64,000 bases of DNA from the NCBI GenBank assembly GCA_014529385.2, contig CM043961.1, positions 17,352,978-17,416,977 of the forward strand. Direction: 5' to 3'. This DNA is from Adiantum capillus-veneris. Its lineage: Eukaryota > Streptophyta > Polypodiopsida > Polypodiales > Pteridaceae. Made by a program: the position numbers and the translations under genes. The notes under the pieces are model-generated. The model was not told the origin of the DNA. It saw only the letters and a list, made by a program, of their open reading frames with translations, and searched no databases. Positions 26,272 to 38,300 of the stretch are shown piece by piece (positions within the stretch are counted from its first letter, which is position 1; the number at the start of each line of letters is the position of its first letter).

Positions 26272-26699
26272 AGTTGAATGTTATTTGAAGTGCTAAAAGT
26301 GTTCAATCCGTTCTTTTTCATTGGCACGTTGTTCCCGTCTTGTTACAGAGCATTGGCCCCTAACCTTGGCGCCCCTTTCGGTTTTTCTTTATATTGCTTG
26401 AACTTAGTACAATGTGGTACTCGCGCTTTGCACCTTCACTCGGAAGAGTTCTAGAGATTGAGACCTCTGCACATATTTAAAGGCCCTTGGCCTATGAAAA
26501 GCATTCACATGAAAAGCCTGAAACTCAAAAGCATCTTGCCCAAAAGCTGCCAGTGCAAAACAGGGAATTCTGTACACTGCCACGTCAGCACTTGCTAGCA
26601 CAAAATGAGAAAATCCATATTGTTGTCACGTCAGCATGGTCATCGCAAAATTCGGAAATTCCGTACATGCTGCCACGTCATGAGCTTCTACGCTTTTTT

Positions 26700-26733
<34 letters not shown>

Positions 26734-29700
26734 GGTCTACTTTACTTGAGGCCCCATCAAACGGGAACCATAAGTTGGTTGGAACTTCTTCTGCTGTTGC
26801 TTCTCGTAGGGTTTAGGCCCCTCGGCCAGGATTTGCAGGTTGGTTCTGTTCCGAAGTCGCTTGACATATCAACAATTTGTGACATCTCCTCTTTTTGAAA
26901 GACAGTAATTGTTTGCGATTACAACATTTCCGAGGGTCATTCTAAGGGACATTCGAGGGACAATCTGTTTTTTGATTCCAAATCGGAGTTCTTGATTTCC
27001 TGGGTCGTTGGCTTCCCAAAAGAATCTCATCCAATAAGGAGTTTCATTCTAGATTGGAGCTCTTGATATCCTGGGTTGTTGGTTTCCCAAAAGTATCTCA
27101 TCCAATAAGGAATATCGAGAGGTTGGCACATCACAATGCAACACAAATGCTCACATTGCATGTTATAAGACATAGAAATATAAAGCCGTCGATGAACACT
27201 CCCACCATCTTGGTCTGGGCCATGAGCTGTTCAACGACTCTCTCATTACTCCTTCCGCAAATAACCTAAGAAGGTCCAGGCCATGAGATATAGAGGCCTT
27301 TTACAACCAAACGTCCCCTAGATTGTGAGGATTATGGGTGCTAATTCTATTATTAAGACTTAAAACTTCATACTTAAGATCAAACCGAGACTCAAGAGAT
27401 TGAATGTTTTTATGATTGATTGAATGATTGCTTGAAAACTGAGTGCAATAGGCTCCTTATATAGGAGACGAAGAGATATAAATGAAAAGACACGTTCCAT
27501 GGTGAAGAGACATTACTTTAGAGGTAAAGACATCCTTTCGGCGAAGAGCTGCAACCATTGGATGAAGAGTCGCAACCGTAGAGCGAAGGGGTGTGACCAG
27601 TTGTTGAAGGAGTATGGCTTTTGGCGAAAAGGGATGTCTCTTGAGGGAAGGGTCTTGGCATGGCACTGTGCGTATCTGCAACTAGAAGTAGATGTGCACT
27701 GAGCATGCTTCATAAGAATAGTCGTATCGTTTGAGACATGAATTGGGTTGACCACATATTTTCCTTTATCCTGAGCAGAATCTGATGGTTTAGAATTAGA
27801 TGATGTTTCCGCGATGGAATTTCTTTTCAAATTAGACGTATTTGGTTTCTTTGGACATTGATACCATCTATGATCACCACCGTAAATTATACATAAACCA
27901 TCCTTCTTTGAAGAGTCGAAGATGCATTTGAGGAAGAGCCTTGTTGAGTATTGGAATTCCAATCTTGAGAAAAATTACTTCCTTTACCACGATCAAGTGG
28001 AGCATTTGAAGAAGATCTACTTTGAGATTGTCGATCTTGAGAAGAGAATCTTAAAGTTGAATAAGGCTCCGTTGCTTGCTATTTAAAATTGAGATTGGTG
28101 CTGCTGACTTTGGTTATAGCGTTCTCTGCGATCGCGTTGTGAAAAGCGAGCGCTATTTGAAGATCAATCATCAGGGAAAAAATTTCCGTGTAAGGCATTG
28201 ATATCGCCAAGACGCTCCACATAGGCAATTGCGGCATCCAAGGTGGTAGGGTTGTATTTGTGCACATCGTCCTTCTGGGTTGGTTCAAGCCCGTCAATGA
28301 AAGTGTGTAGTTTATCAGAGGGGCTAAGATTCTCTATCTCCAGAGTTGGTCTCTGAAACTCTGTGATGTACGTGGCCAAGGAACCTGTTTGGCTGAAGAA
28401 AGGACCAGCATGAATGTCAGCATTGACAATTCGAACGCCTTGCGAATAGCGCTCCGGAATTTGTCCCAAGAAGGTGTGTGTTTACCATCAGCAACCCGTC
28501 GTTGCCACCAAGGAAATGCTGTGTCCTTGAGCAGAGAACTAGCAAGTGCAACTTTTTTACTCTCTACTAAGTCCGTGTTGGACAAGTAGACCTCCTTTTT
28601 GAATAGCGATTGGTCCAGCACGCGTTTGTTGCGGCGACCATTATAGAGCTCAGACAGCTTAACATCTAGTTTCTTCTTCTGTGCATCATTAAAATTTTTA
28701 TAAAGTAATTGAAGTCCGCGGTTGTCTACCTCCATAGTTGGATCTGGTTCGTTTTGTTTGTCTAGTGAAGCTTCGGAAGAAGGTGTGGAAGATGCTGCAT
28801 GTGTAGTCCGAGAAGCAGTAGGACGACTTCGAGCGTCTGCATCTGATCCAAGCGAGTGTGAAGTGATGCGAGGCTTGTGGAAAGTGCTGCCATGTGCTCC
28901 TTGATAAGAGCAAGGGCATCCTTGGATTGGCCTTCTCCATCGTGTGATGTCGGCATGGTTATGCCTGAAAGGGAATAACGAACAATTGCAAGAGCAAGTT
29001 CTGAGACAGGTGCGCTAGAGCTGAAACTATGCCTGAAACGGGTTCCAACTCTGGAGTTGGGAATTGGGAATTATAATATTAATTGCGGGTTTCAGAGTAT
29101 AGGGTATAATGAGCACTTTGCGTTCTGGCAGAACCGCTTCGGGGATCTCGTCTACATACGAGAGGTAGTGCACAGACACGTCGAAGGTTCGTCGTCCATT
29201 GCACGCGTAGCAGTGGGGCCGAGTGTTTGCCAGTGTTGGGAGAGATGCAGAAGAGAGTAGCGCTGGAAAAATGACTACGTTGCTGAATTGTCATGAGTTA
29301 TTTTGTTAAAAGTGAGTTGGGGAAAATTAAATGAATAAGGTGCTTTCACATGGGGATTTTTTGAAGGGCTGGCTGGTCAGTTAAAGGAAAACCTATAGGC
29401 TAATTTTTATAAAGTATTGCGCTGCTGGAGTGATGCGTAAAACAAAGAAACTCCAGTGATCATTTATTGCTGATGAAGGGGCAGCCAGTGATTTGGCGAA
29501 TTGTGCGCAAAGGGGCACATCAGCAAAGCAACGCGCATGTCAGAGTGCAACAGCCAGCACATGGGGAAAGGAAGGGGTGCGGACCTTGGGCAGGGGTGCA
29601 ACGCGAGTGAAGGGGTGCCCTTCCATGGTGCCCTTTCACGAAGAGACGTACCTATTGATGTGCAGTGACCATCGAAGGTATTTAGCTGCCTGTGGAGAGA

Positions 29701-32700
29701 GCGCCACACCTGCAAATAAGCACTCCTATATGCGAAAGGGTGCCAGCAAGGTGAAGAGGTGCTGCCCTTTCATGTGAATAGGTGTGAGCGCAATCCCGAA
29801 TGGTCACCACCTGATGAAGAGGCACACGAAAGGTCACCAGTAGAAGTTTGCCCGAAATTCACCGGGTACGTGGCACGCCGCACACACACACACATCTACG
29901 TCTTTGTCCTTTATGTATATAAATGAAACAGAAAGATACTTGTTACCTCATGCTCGTGTATGTGTGTGTACCACCTTTCTTCTGCTTCCATACAACTCCA
30001 GGAGAGGGAGAAAGAAGGTAACGGCGAGGGTGAGGAGCTCACAACCTTTTAGTCCTGGGAATTTTTTTTTTGCTCTGATACCACTGTGAGGATTAGTGGT
30101 GCTAATTCTATTATTAAGACTTAAAACTTCATACTTAAGATCAAACTAAGACTCAAGAGACTGAACGTGTGTTTGATTGATTGAATGATTGCTTGAAAAC
30201 TGAGTACAATAGGCTCTCCTTATATAGGAGACAAAGAGACATAAATGAAAAGGCACGTTTCATGGTGAAGAGACATAACTTTAGACATAAAGACATCCTT
30301 TCGGCGAAGAGCTGCAGCCATTGGACGAAGAGTTGCAACTGTAGAGCGAAGGGGTGTGACAAGTCGTCGAAGGAGTGTGGCTTTTGGGGAAAAGGCATGT
30401 CTCTTGAGCCAAAGGCATGTCTCAATTGTGAGTTCGTCGGTGAGGTTGTACCCCGGTACTAGCGTGCTCTATATATGCGGATGGAGGGATAATGCCCTCC
30501 TTCCTATGCTTTTTTTCTTTAATCCGATCCCTTTCGAGGGAAATTACGTCATTCTCCCCAAGCGAAGCCAAATGAGCTACAAGAGCGCCCAAGTCATAGT
30601 TACCCGGAACAGGAACGGGGAACGGGAACGGGAGGTCCAGAATGGACGGGAACGGGGAGGAGGAGGGGGGACCGGAACGGGAACAGGGCCGGAATGGTCA
30701 ACTAAAGTAATGCTTGAATTACCTCCATTCAGCTTAGTCCCAAATCAACTCCTAAACAATCCCAAAACTGCCTTCAAATCTGCCCGCAAATTGCCCCAAA
30801 TCTGCCCCCCAAATCTGCCCCCAAATGCCTACTTTTGCCCGTAAAGGCCTGCGTTCCGCCATTCCGCGTCGCATTCCGTCCCATTCCCCCTCGTTGCGGA
30901 ACACCGTTCCGGTTGCATTCTGTTCCGGAACGGTGTTCTGTTCTCGACTCCATTTCGGAAACGAGACTCGTCTGGAACGCTGTTTCGGAATGTTTGGGCT
31001 GCGTTCCGCCCATTCCCTGTTACACTGGCCCAAGTGCCTTGCCTTTGGGGGGGGGGGGGGTGTTGGAGGTGCAAAGGGAGACACCACCAACCTCAACGGA
31101 CGCCACCTCTGAGCTGACGCCCTTCCAAGCGGGTATGGCATTTCCTGGGTTACAAGGGCAGTTCAGTGTGGTGAGCGATAAGTTACCTAGAGGAGGCAAC
31201 TCCAAAGGGAAGACCGAAGCAAGTCCCGCAAAAATTGGGCCTCTGAACAGAGGTACTTGGTCGTTGTCATGCCCATAACTAGTCCGAGATGGGTCTCTCA
31301 AGGGCACTGCCTAAGAGTGTTGATAATTCTGGCCTCTTGGGGAAGCAAAGCCTCAAGTAGTTTAGAGGAAACTAGTGACAAGAGCGTGTGTCCTAGGAGC
31401 CTGGGTGCATAGTCCTCGTTCTTCTTCTTGTGCACTTTTTTGGTGTATGAGGGGAATGGTCGGGAGTGCCCAACCCGTCTCCTAAAACAAAAAAGTCACA
31501 ATTGTGACACAGAGTGCAGCTTGCGTCGTTTGGAGGCGCTGAGAGTAGCCACTACCCAAACTTCTTAATACTCCCCCTGTAAATAACCATCTAGGTCCGA
31601 GCCATGAGTAACAACAACAATAGTCTCCCCTTAAATAACCACAAGGGTACGGGCCATGAGTAAAAACAACACTTTTCAAACATTCATTACTCTTCTCGCA
31701 AATAACTAGAAGGGTCCGGGCCATGAGTATGAGCAAGCATTCTCAAACATCATTTCTCAGTACTACATTCGGGAGTAAAATCACCAATGATTGAAACCAA
31801 TATTAAACCAGAGTCAAACAATTCAAATCGAGACCAAGACACGTTGAAAACAGATACCATCCAAACAGGATCACCAAACAAGTTCATAAAAAGAACTCAA
31901 ACTTAAAAAGCAATCTAGACATTAGTCGAGCTCGAAAAGACGACTGGCTTTCTACCCTGAAATCTGCACCAAAATAAGGGTTAGATTTCTTCCATAAGGT
32001 TGTAGCAGACTGGAGACAGGTCGATAAGCTCTTGGATAGTCGAAATAGTCTCGACAGACAGTGTTCCTGTGGCGGTGATGGTAGCCCTAAAATAACACAA
32101 TTACACTGGACATCCAAGGTTATCTCCTCAAGAAGAGACACCTGTTGAAAGATGCCCAAAGACTGCAAGTTGTAATCTGCTAGGGTTTTCGTGGCAAGCA
32201 TTTCAGGATACCCCACTTTGCGAGAATTTACACTCTGAAGGAAGAGGCCAAAAAGCATGTGACTTTGGGCAAAATAAAATTCTTGAAAGCTTGCCATAGA
32301 CATCCACCACTGCATGGCACTGCCTCTGAGAAAAACAACGGCTTGAAAAATCCTTGATCCTTCTCTTGCAAGTGATCTTTATGGCTTATGCCATGTAAGA
32401 CAGAGCAATGAAGACGGGAGCGTGCGATGCGCGATGGGAGCCACTAATAAGTCTTGGGTCGAGGCACGAAGAGTCTTTGATATGTCCGCTCACTACGCGT
32501 GTCTAGGTGTGAGTTTGGCTTGTGTCATGTTGTGTGCAGGATGGATATGGCGTGGGATTAACTCATGGGGCCGTGATGGCCCAACATGATAGGCTCTCCC
32601 AACTCTCGTACAGGGTGGTATGGGACGCTACTAGCGAGAGAGGAGGGCAAGGGAGACACATGTTAGCCGGTGGTGGGAATCTGGTGAGTTCTTTTCACGG

Positions 32701-35240
32701 ATTCTCGATTGTGGAGTGTTGATTGCTAAAGGCAGTCACATGGATGCATGGTGTGTCTCTTTGTTGCCCTTCTCTGCGCCTCTGGAGGTGACCCGACGGA
32801 TGGGGAGACTCCTCATCGTGGTCCCTCCACGTAAAAATAAACGCTTCGGTAGCCACAAGTCAATCATCGGACCTTGCGCGAAAGAAATCGAAGAATGACG
32901 GCAAATAAAAGGTAGCTCGTATGGAGGATCAGAAAAAGAACCTCTGTTTCGACTGCCATCAGACTGACCATTTCTGCGGCGACAAGACGTGTCCTAAGAA
33001 CAAGATGAAAGTGTCCACATCCGTACCGACACTTACTTTGGTAAACCTTGTCGACAATCCAGGTACTTTGTCTATTATTGATTTAGAGATTTTTCCATGG
33101 AAATGCACGTAGCTACCCGGGTTGTCGCATTAATAAGGCTGTATTTGGCCCGCACGATTTTCTCGGCATTAAAGGAGAAATCAATGGCCACGCTCTAACA
33201 GTCTTATCCGACAACGGCTCTACTCATAATTTTATTTCTTCTCGTGTGGTACAAGCACTTAAGTTCGGCACGTCACCCGTAGACTATCCGTATGTGGTCT
33301 ATTATGCGGAACGAAGGAGCGATCAATGGACTGAGTTTGTGCCGTGACTCGACCTTCGAATCCAACGTTACCACAAGTCTTGGACTTTTGTCACAAACTT
33401 ATGACGTGGCATGCCATAGTCGTCCCAACTTATGGGCACCTACCAACAACAGGGCCCCGGGGACACCTAGGAATAAAGAAAAACAAGCGAAGGCTGGCTG
33501 AAAATTCCGCAAAATGCGTTGCCTTGCTGACGTGGCTGTCTGTACGGATTTTCGCATATTGCGTTGGATGAGGTGACGTACAAAAAAATGCAGTTTGCGT
33601 TGGCTGATTTGGATGCTAGCTTTTGGGAGGCCAATGGTTTTGAGTTGTAGCTTTTTATGTATTCTCTTCTCCTAGGCTAAGGGTCTTTAAAGAAGTCCCT
33701 TGGGCTCTCTCTGGCACCCCCACAAGACAAAACATTCACAGAGCATGTAGTTATCAAAATTACACACTTATTTTACACTTAACAATGTGTTTCAATCATG
33801 CAATCTAGCCATCTCATCCCTTCTTGAATTTTTGATGCATGTAGATCCTAGTCCAGTCATCTTTATCTCGATGCACTAGAATCAGATTCAGTTCTCATTC
33901 ACTTAGCCATCACTTCGGGATCTTGTTGATCTCTAGATGTCTAGATACACTAAGTTCAAATCATTCATCATAAAATGCTGCAGACATTTCATCTTTCCAA
34001 CACATACTTTAACCACACACACATGAAAGAGCATGTTGAATCGAGGAAATGTCCTATTCTATGTACATCTTTTCATAAAGTCATTCTGCAAAAATAAACT
34101 TAGCTTGTCAGTATCCCTACATTCTTAAAAAGAAATTAGTGACTTTACTCAATCTAGGCAATCTGTGACAAAGGAATGGAGTGTGGCTCCCCTCTTGTGG
34201 AGTCCGCACCGCACGAGATTCAACCTGTTGATTCATCGTAACTTTCGGAATAGGCACTACTAATAGTCCAAAAGATTCAAGGTACAACTCAAAACTGAAG
34301 AGAGTTTGTGAAGCATTCCTCCCCCATCCACTATGCATCAAGAGCCAAATTATTTGATGGCCCTAGTTGACCTTTCTGTTCCTTTCTTGTGCCTTGTGAC
34401 CTATTGGTAGCCCCTGCCTGAAGATACCCAAGGCTTCCAAGACCATGCAAATTGGAAAGTATTATAAGCTTTTAGCTAGATTTTGTGGTCCATTCTTGAT
34501 CACAAAGAAAATTGGCCAAGTTGCCTATGAATTGGCTCTTTCTTCAGACGAGAGAGTACATCCAATGTTTCACATCAGCCACCTTAAAGAAGAACTAGAA
34601 GAAGCTGACACTGTTGTGCCTATTGAGGAAAATGTATGGAAGGATATCCAAATTGAGTATATTCTTCAAGAAGCAGAGGTCGTTTTAGATCATCGTACCC
34701 GTAGTTCCTGCTGATGTGCTTATGATGAGTATTTAATTAAATGGAAGGGTCGATCTGAAAGGTTTGCTACCTAGGAATGAGTTAGAGCTTTGAAAGGTCA
34801 ATATCTCCACTTCATTCATGAGGACATCAATGGTTTTTAAGGGGGGAAGTATGTTATGTCCCGGTCAGAGGAGAGGGGATCTAGTCTACGACACCGTGGG
34901 GATGGGTGTCCAATGTCTGGGCAAATGTAGTGTGAACCTGACAGTGTGGCCGATCACTTTAGCCAAGGCCTCATTTGTAGTTATCGACCCCCACTAGCAA
35001 AGTGCGAGTGATTAGTCTGCAAGACTAGGGGTGCGCGAGGTCACCTCGAGGAGGTGAGTCCGGGTGGTATGGGATGCTTGGTCGTAGAGGTGCACGCGTA
35101 CGTCCTCGGACTTGGCCCCAACACGGGGAGCTGTGGGTGGTGGGTGAAAGCGCGAAGAAGAAGGTACTGGTAGGTGCCCGTCGCGAGATGTAGTGGGGCA
35201 AGAAGCAGGAGGTGGAGTGCAGCAGAGAAGAAGCGCTAGC

Positions 35241-35308
<68 letters not shown>

Positions 35309-38300
35309 CGTACGTTTTTGGGGAAAACTCAATAAGTGAGTTTTGGATTTTCCCACTTTTATTATAAGTGACTTTAAAAAAATGTGTCCAGGTTCAATGT
35401 GAACCTGGACAAAGTATAAAAATTGTACAAAAAGGGGTTATTCAGGCCTTTAACCCAACAACCTCCCACTTAAAGGCATAAATGATGCCTTTAAGTTAAC
35501 CACTCCCACCAGCTGTATGCAATGCTCATGTTGAGCCTTAGCAAGACTCTTGGTGAGAACATCTGCAGGGTTATCCTGTGTATGGATCTTAGTCAAGGTG
35601 ACTAGACCATCCTTCAATACTTGTCGTCTGAAGTGGTACCGCACATCTATGTGTTTGGTACGCGCATGAAATATGGCATTTTTGTCTAAATAGACAGCAC
35701 TCTGGCTATCACAACCCAACACAGGTGTATGAGCAGGCATGCCAAGTTCTTTTGCAAGTCTGTCCAACCAAATGGCCTCCTTTGAAGCCTCTTTGGTTGA
35801 AGCCTAAGTATTACTCAATGCCACAATTTTCTGCAACCTAGAACACGAAGAGACTACACCACCAGCAATAGCAAATACATATTCACTGGTAGATTTCTTG
35901 GTATCCATGTCACCTGCCATGTCTGCATCACAATATCCTTGCAACTTTAAGTCACTTTTGCCATAACAAATACACTTTGATTGTGTACCTTTCAAATATC
36001 TCAGAATGCATTTGACAGCTTCCCAATGCCCTTTGCTAGGATTCGACATGTATCTACTAACAAGTCCCATCGCATAAGCAATGTCGGGACGAGTGGCAAC
36101 CATAGCATACATAAGAGAACCACAAGCTGATGCATAAGGAATTCCCTTCATTGCTTTCAATGCCACCGCATGCTTTAGGCAATCTGCTTTGCTAAGCATA
36201 GTGTATGGAGGTAAAGGTACCCCAAGAGACTTAGCTTAGCCATATTAAATCTGTCAAGTACTTTTGCCATGTACCTTTCTTGAGATAAAAACAACAATCT
36301 CAGCTTTTTATCTCTTTTAATACGCATGCCCAAAATATACTCTGCATCACCCAAATCCTTCATAGCAAATGCTGAATTTAGTTTACGTTTCAGAGCATCA
36401 AGACTAGTCTTATGTTTCCTGGCAAGCAGCATGTCATCAACATAGAGAACAAGTATGATGGGACTACCATCTTCATCCCTTTTCGTATACAAACAATGAT
36501 TTATATGGGTGCTTTTGAAGCCTTGAGACAGCATAAAAGTGTCAAACTTCTTATACCACTGTCGTGATGAGTGTCTCAAACCATACAGAGCCCTTTTTAG
36601 TTTGCATACAAGTTCCTCATGTGTAGGAACCACAAAACCTTCATGTTCTCTCATTTATATGTCCTCTTCAATGTCACCATGCAAAAACGTTGTCTTTACA
36701 CCCATTTGATTCAATTCCAAATCAAGCACTGCAACGAGAGCAAAAAGGACACGTAAAGTTGTAAGCTTTACAACAGGGGAAAAGACTTCTTGAAAATCAA
36801 TTGCTTCTTTCTTTGCATATCCTTTTGGAACCAATCTTGCCTTGTACATGGGTTTTTCATCCACAATCTTAATCTTGTATACCCATTTGTTAGGAAGAGC
36901 CTTTCTCCCTTTAGGCAATGGCACAAGATCCCAAGTATCATTTGCATACAAGGAGTTCATTTCTTCTTGCATTGCAAGCTCCCACTTCCTGCTTGACTCA
37001 CATGTTTTGGCCTCTTTATATGGAAGAGGTTCACCCTCATCTGTCAACATTACATGATCCAAAGAGGGATTAAATCTCTGCGGTTGCCTTCTCAAACAAT
37101 ATGACCTCTGTACCCAATGATCTATATTCTCAGGTAACGGTTCTACATCATAGGGAAACTCATTTTCAGCTCTATCATGTTGCTGAAAATCATTTTCAGC
37201 CAATCCAGGTGGTTGTCCATACTCATTAGGAGCATGAATATCATGTCCTACCTCTTATGGCTCAAGGTTAACCGGTTGATTACCAATTTCAGCTTGCGGT
37301 AATGCATCATGAGGCTCTTTTTCAACATCAATGAATGGCTCGGAAGGCTGAAATCTGACCGTTTTCTTGTCATCAACAGATTTTGTAGCATTTTTAAGCA
37401 ATTTTGCCTCATTGAACACTACATCTCGGCTGCGAATTACCTTTCTAAAGTGTGGTAACCACACTCTATAGCCCATTTCACCTTCTTTCCCGTAACCTAG
37501 TAAGACTTTCTTAATGGATTTCATATCAAGCTTTGTTCTCAAGTCATTGCGTACATGAACGAAAGCTTCGCAGCCAAATACTCTCAAATGATCATAAGAG
37601 GAAGGTTTGCCAGACCAAACCTCCTTTGGAATGTCATTTTTCATTGTACTATTAGGAGAGCGATTGCAAATACGAACTACAGTTTTCAATCTCTCCCTCC
37701 AAAACTCTTCGGAAAGATTAGCGGTGGACAACATGCAACGCACTCTCGCATAAAGTACGATTATACCTCTGAGCCACACCATTAGAGGACGGATTATAAG
37801 GGGCTGTCAATTTCCTTTTTATCCCATTTTCATTACAAAAATGTTAAAATTCAGCAGATACATACTCTTCTCCATTATCAGATCCGAGACATTTAATTAG
37901 CATTCTTTTGAGTAGTGACAGAAGCATGAAACTTCTTAAAAGCATTAAAAGTCTCACTCTTACTTTTCAACAAATGCACCCATCCTTTTCTAGTACAGTC
38001 ATCAATGAATGTAACAAAATACAAAGCACCTCCAAAAGACTTAACATGCATAGTGCATACATCGGAGTGAATAAGATCAAGAGGATTAGCTTTGCGAGAG
38101 ACACCAGAGTAATAAGAAGATTTCTTTTGCTTTCCATAAAGACAATCATTACGAAAAGCCAAGTTTTTGCGTTTTACATCAACCCTCTTCAGAGAGGAAA
38201 GCACATCAATACCCTTTTGGCTCATATGGCCAAGTCTCTTATGCCACAATTCCGTGTGAAGCAACTTCAACAGCAACAAGAAACTTGCCAGGTAAAACTT

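Larger units (their letters stand above)
27324..31509 (-). mobile_element. Gypsy-like element F (minus) inserted in family E
   Basis: Minus-strand LTRs end in CCTCACA at 27324 and 30084. The primer site TGGTATCAGAGCA lies at rc 30068-30080. The interior carries only gag. The far LTR end (GTCACAATTGTGACA) is at 31509 because about 1 kb, including a hAT-like MITE, is inserted in that LTR. Flanks TAGAT (27319-27323) and CAGAG (31510-31514) align with TAGAC at the uninterrupted site in the 16476 element, so this is a decayed 5-bp duplication. Confidence 0.7.
26349..32440 (-). mobile_element. Family E copy (minus), split by element F
   Basis: 3' LTR 26349-26884, then interior with CCGGGCCATGAG-type modules, interrupted between 27323 and 31510 by element F. 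It continues through more modules (31510-31735) to the gag fragment (32315-31884) and breaks off near 32440 without a 5' LTR. Aligning with 18190-18240 of the complete copy shows that the two flanks of F join in register. Confidence 0.8.

Noticed and set aside
30825-31307. Open frames across the small hAT-like element
   Set aside because: They arise from GC-rich GGAACGG repeats on both strands and cross the element border; no transposase motifs.
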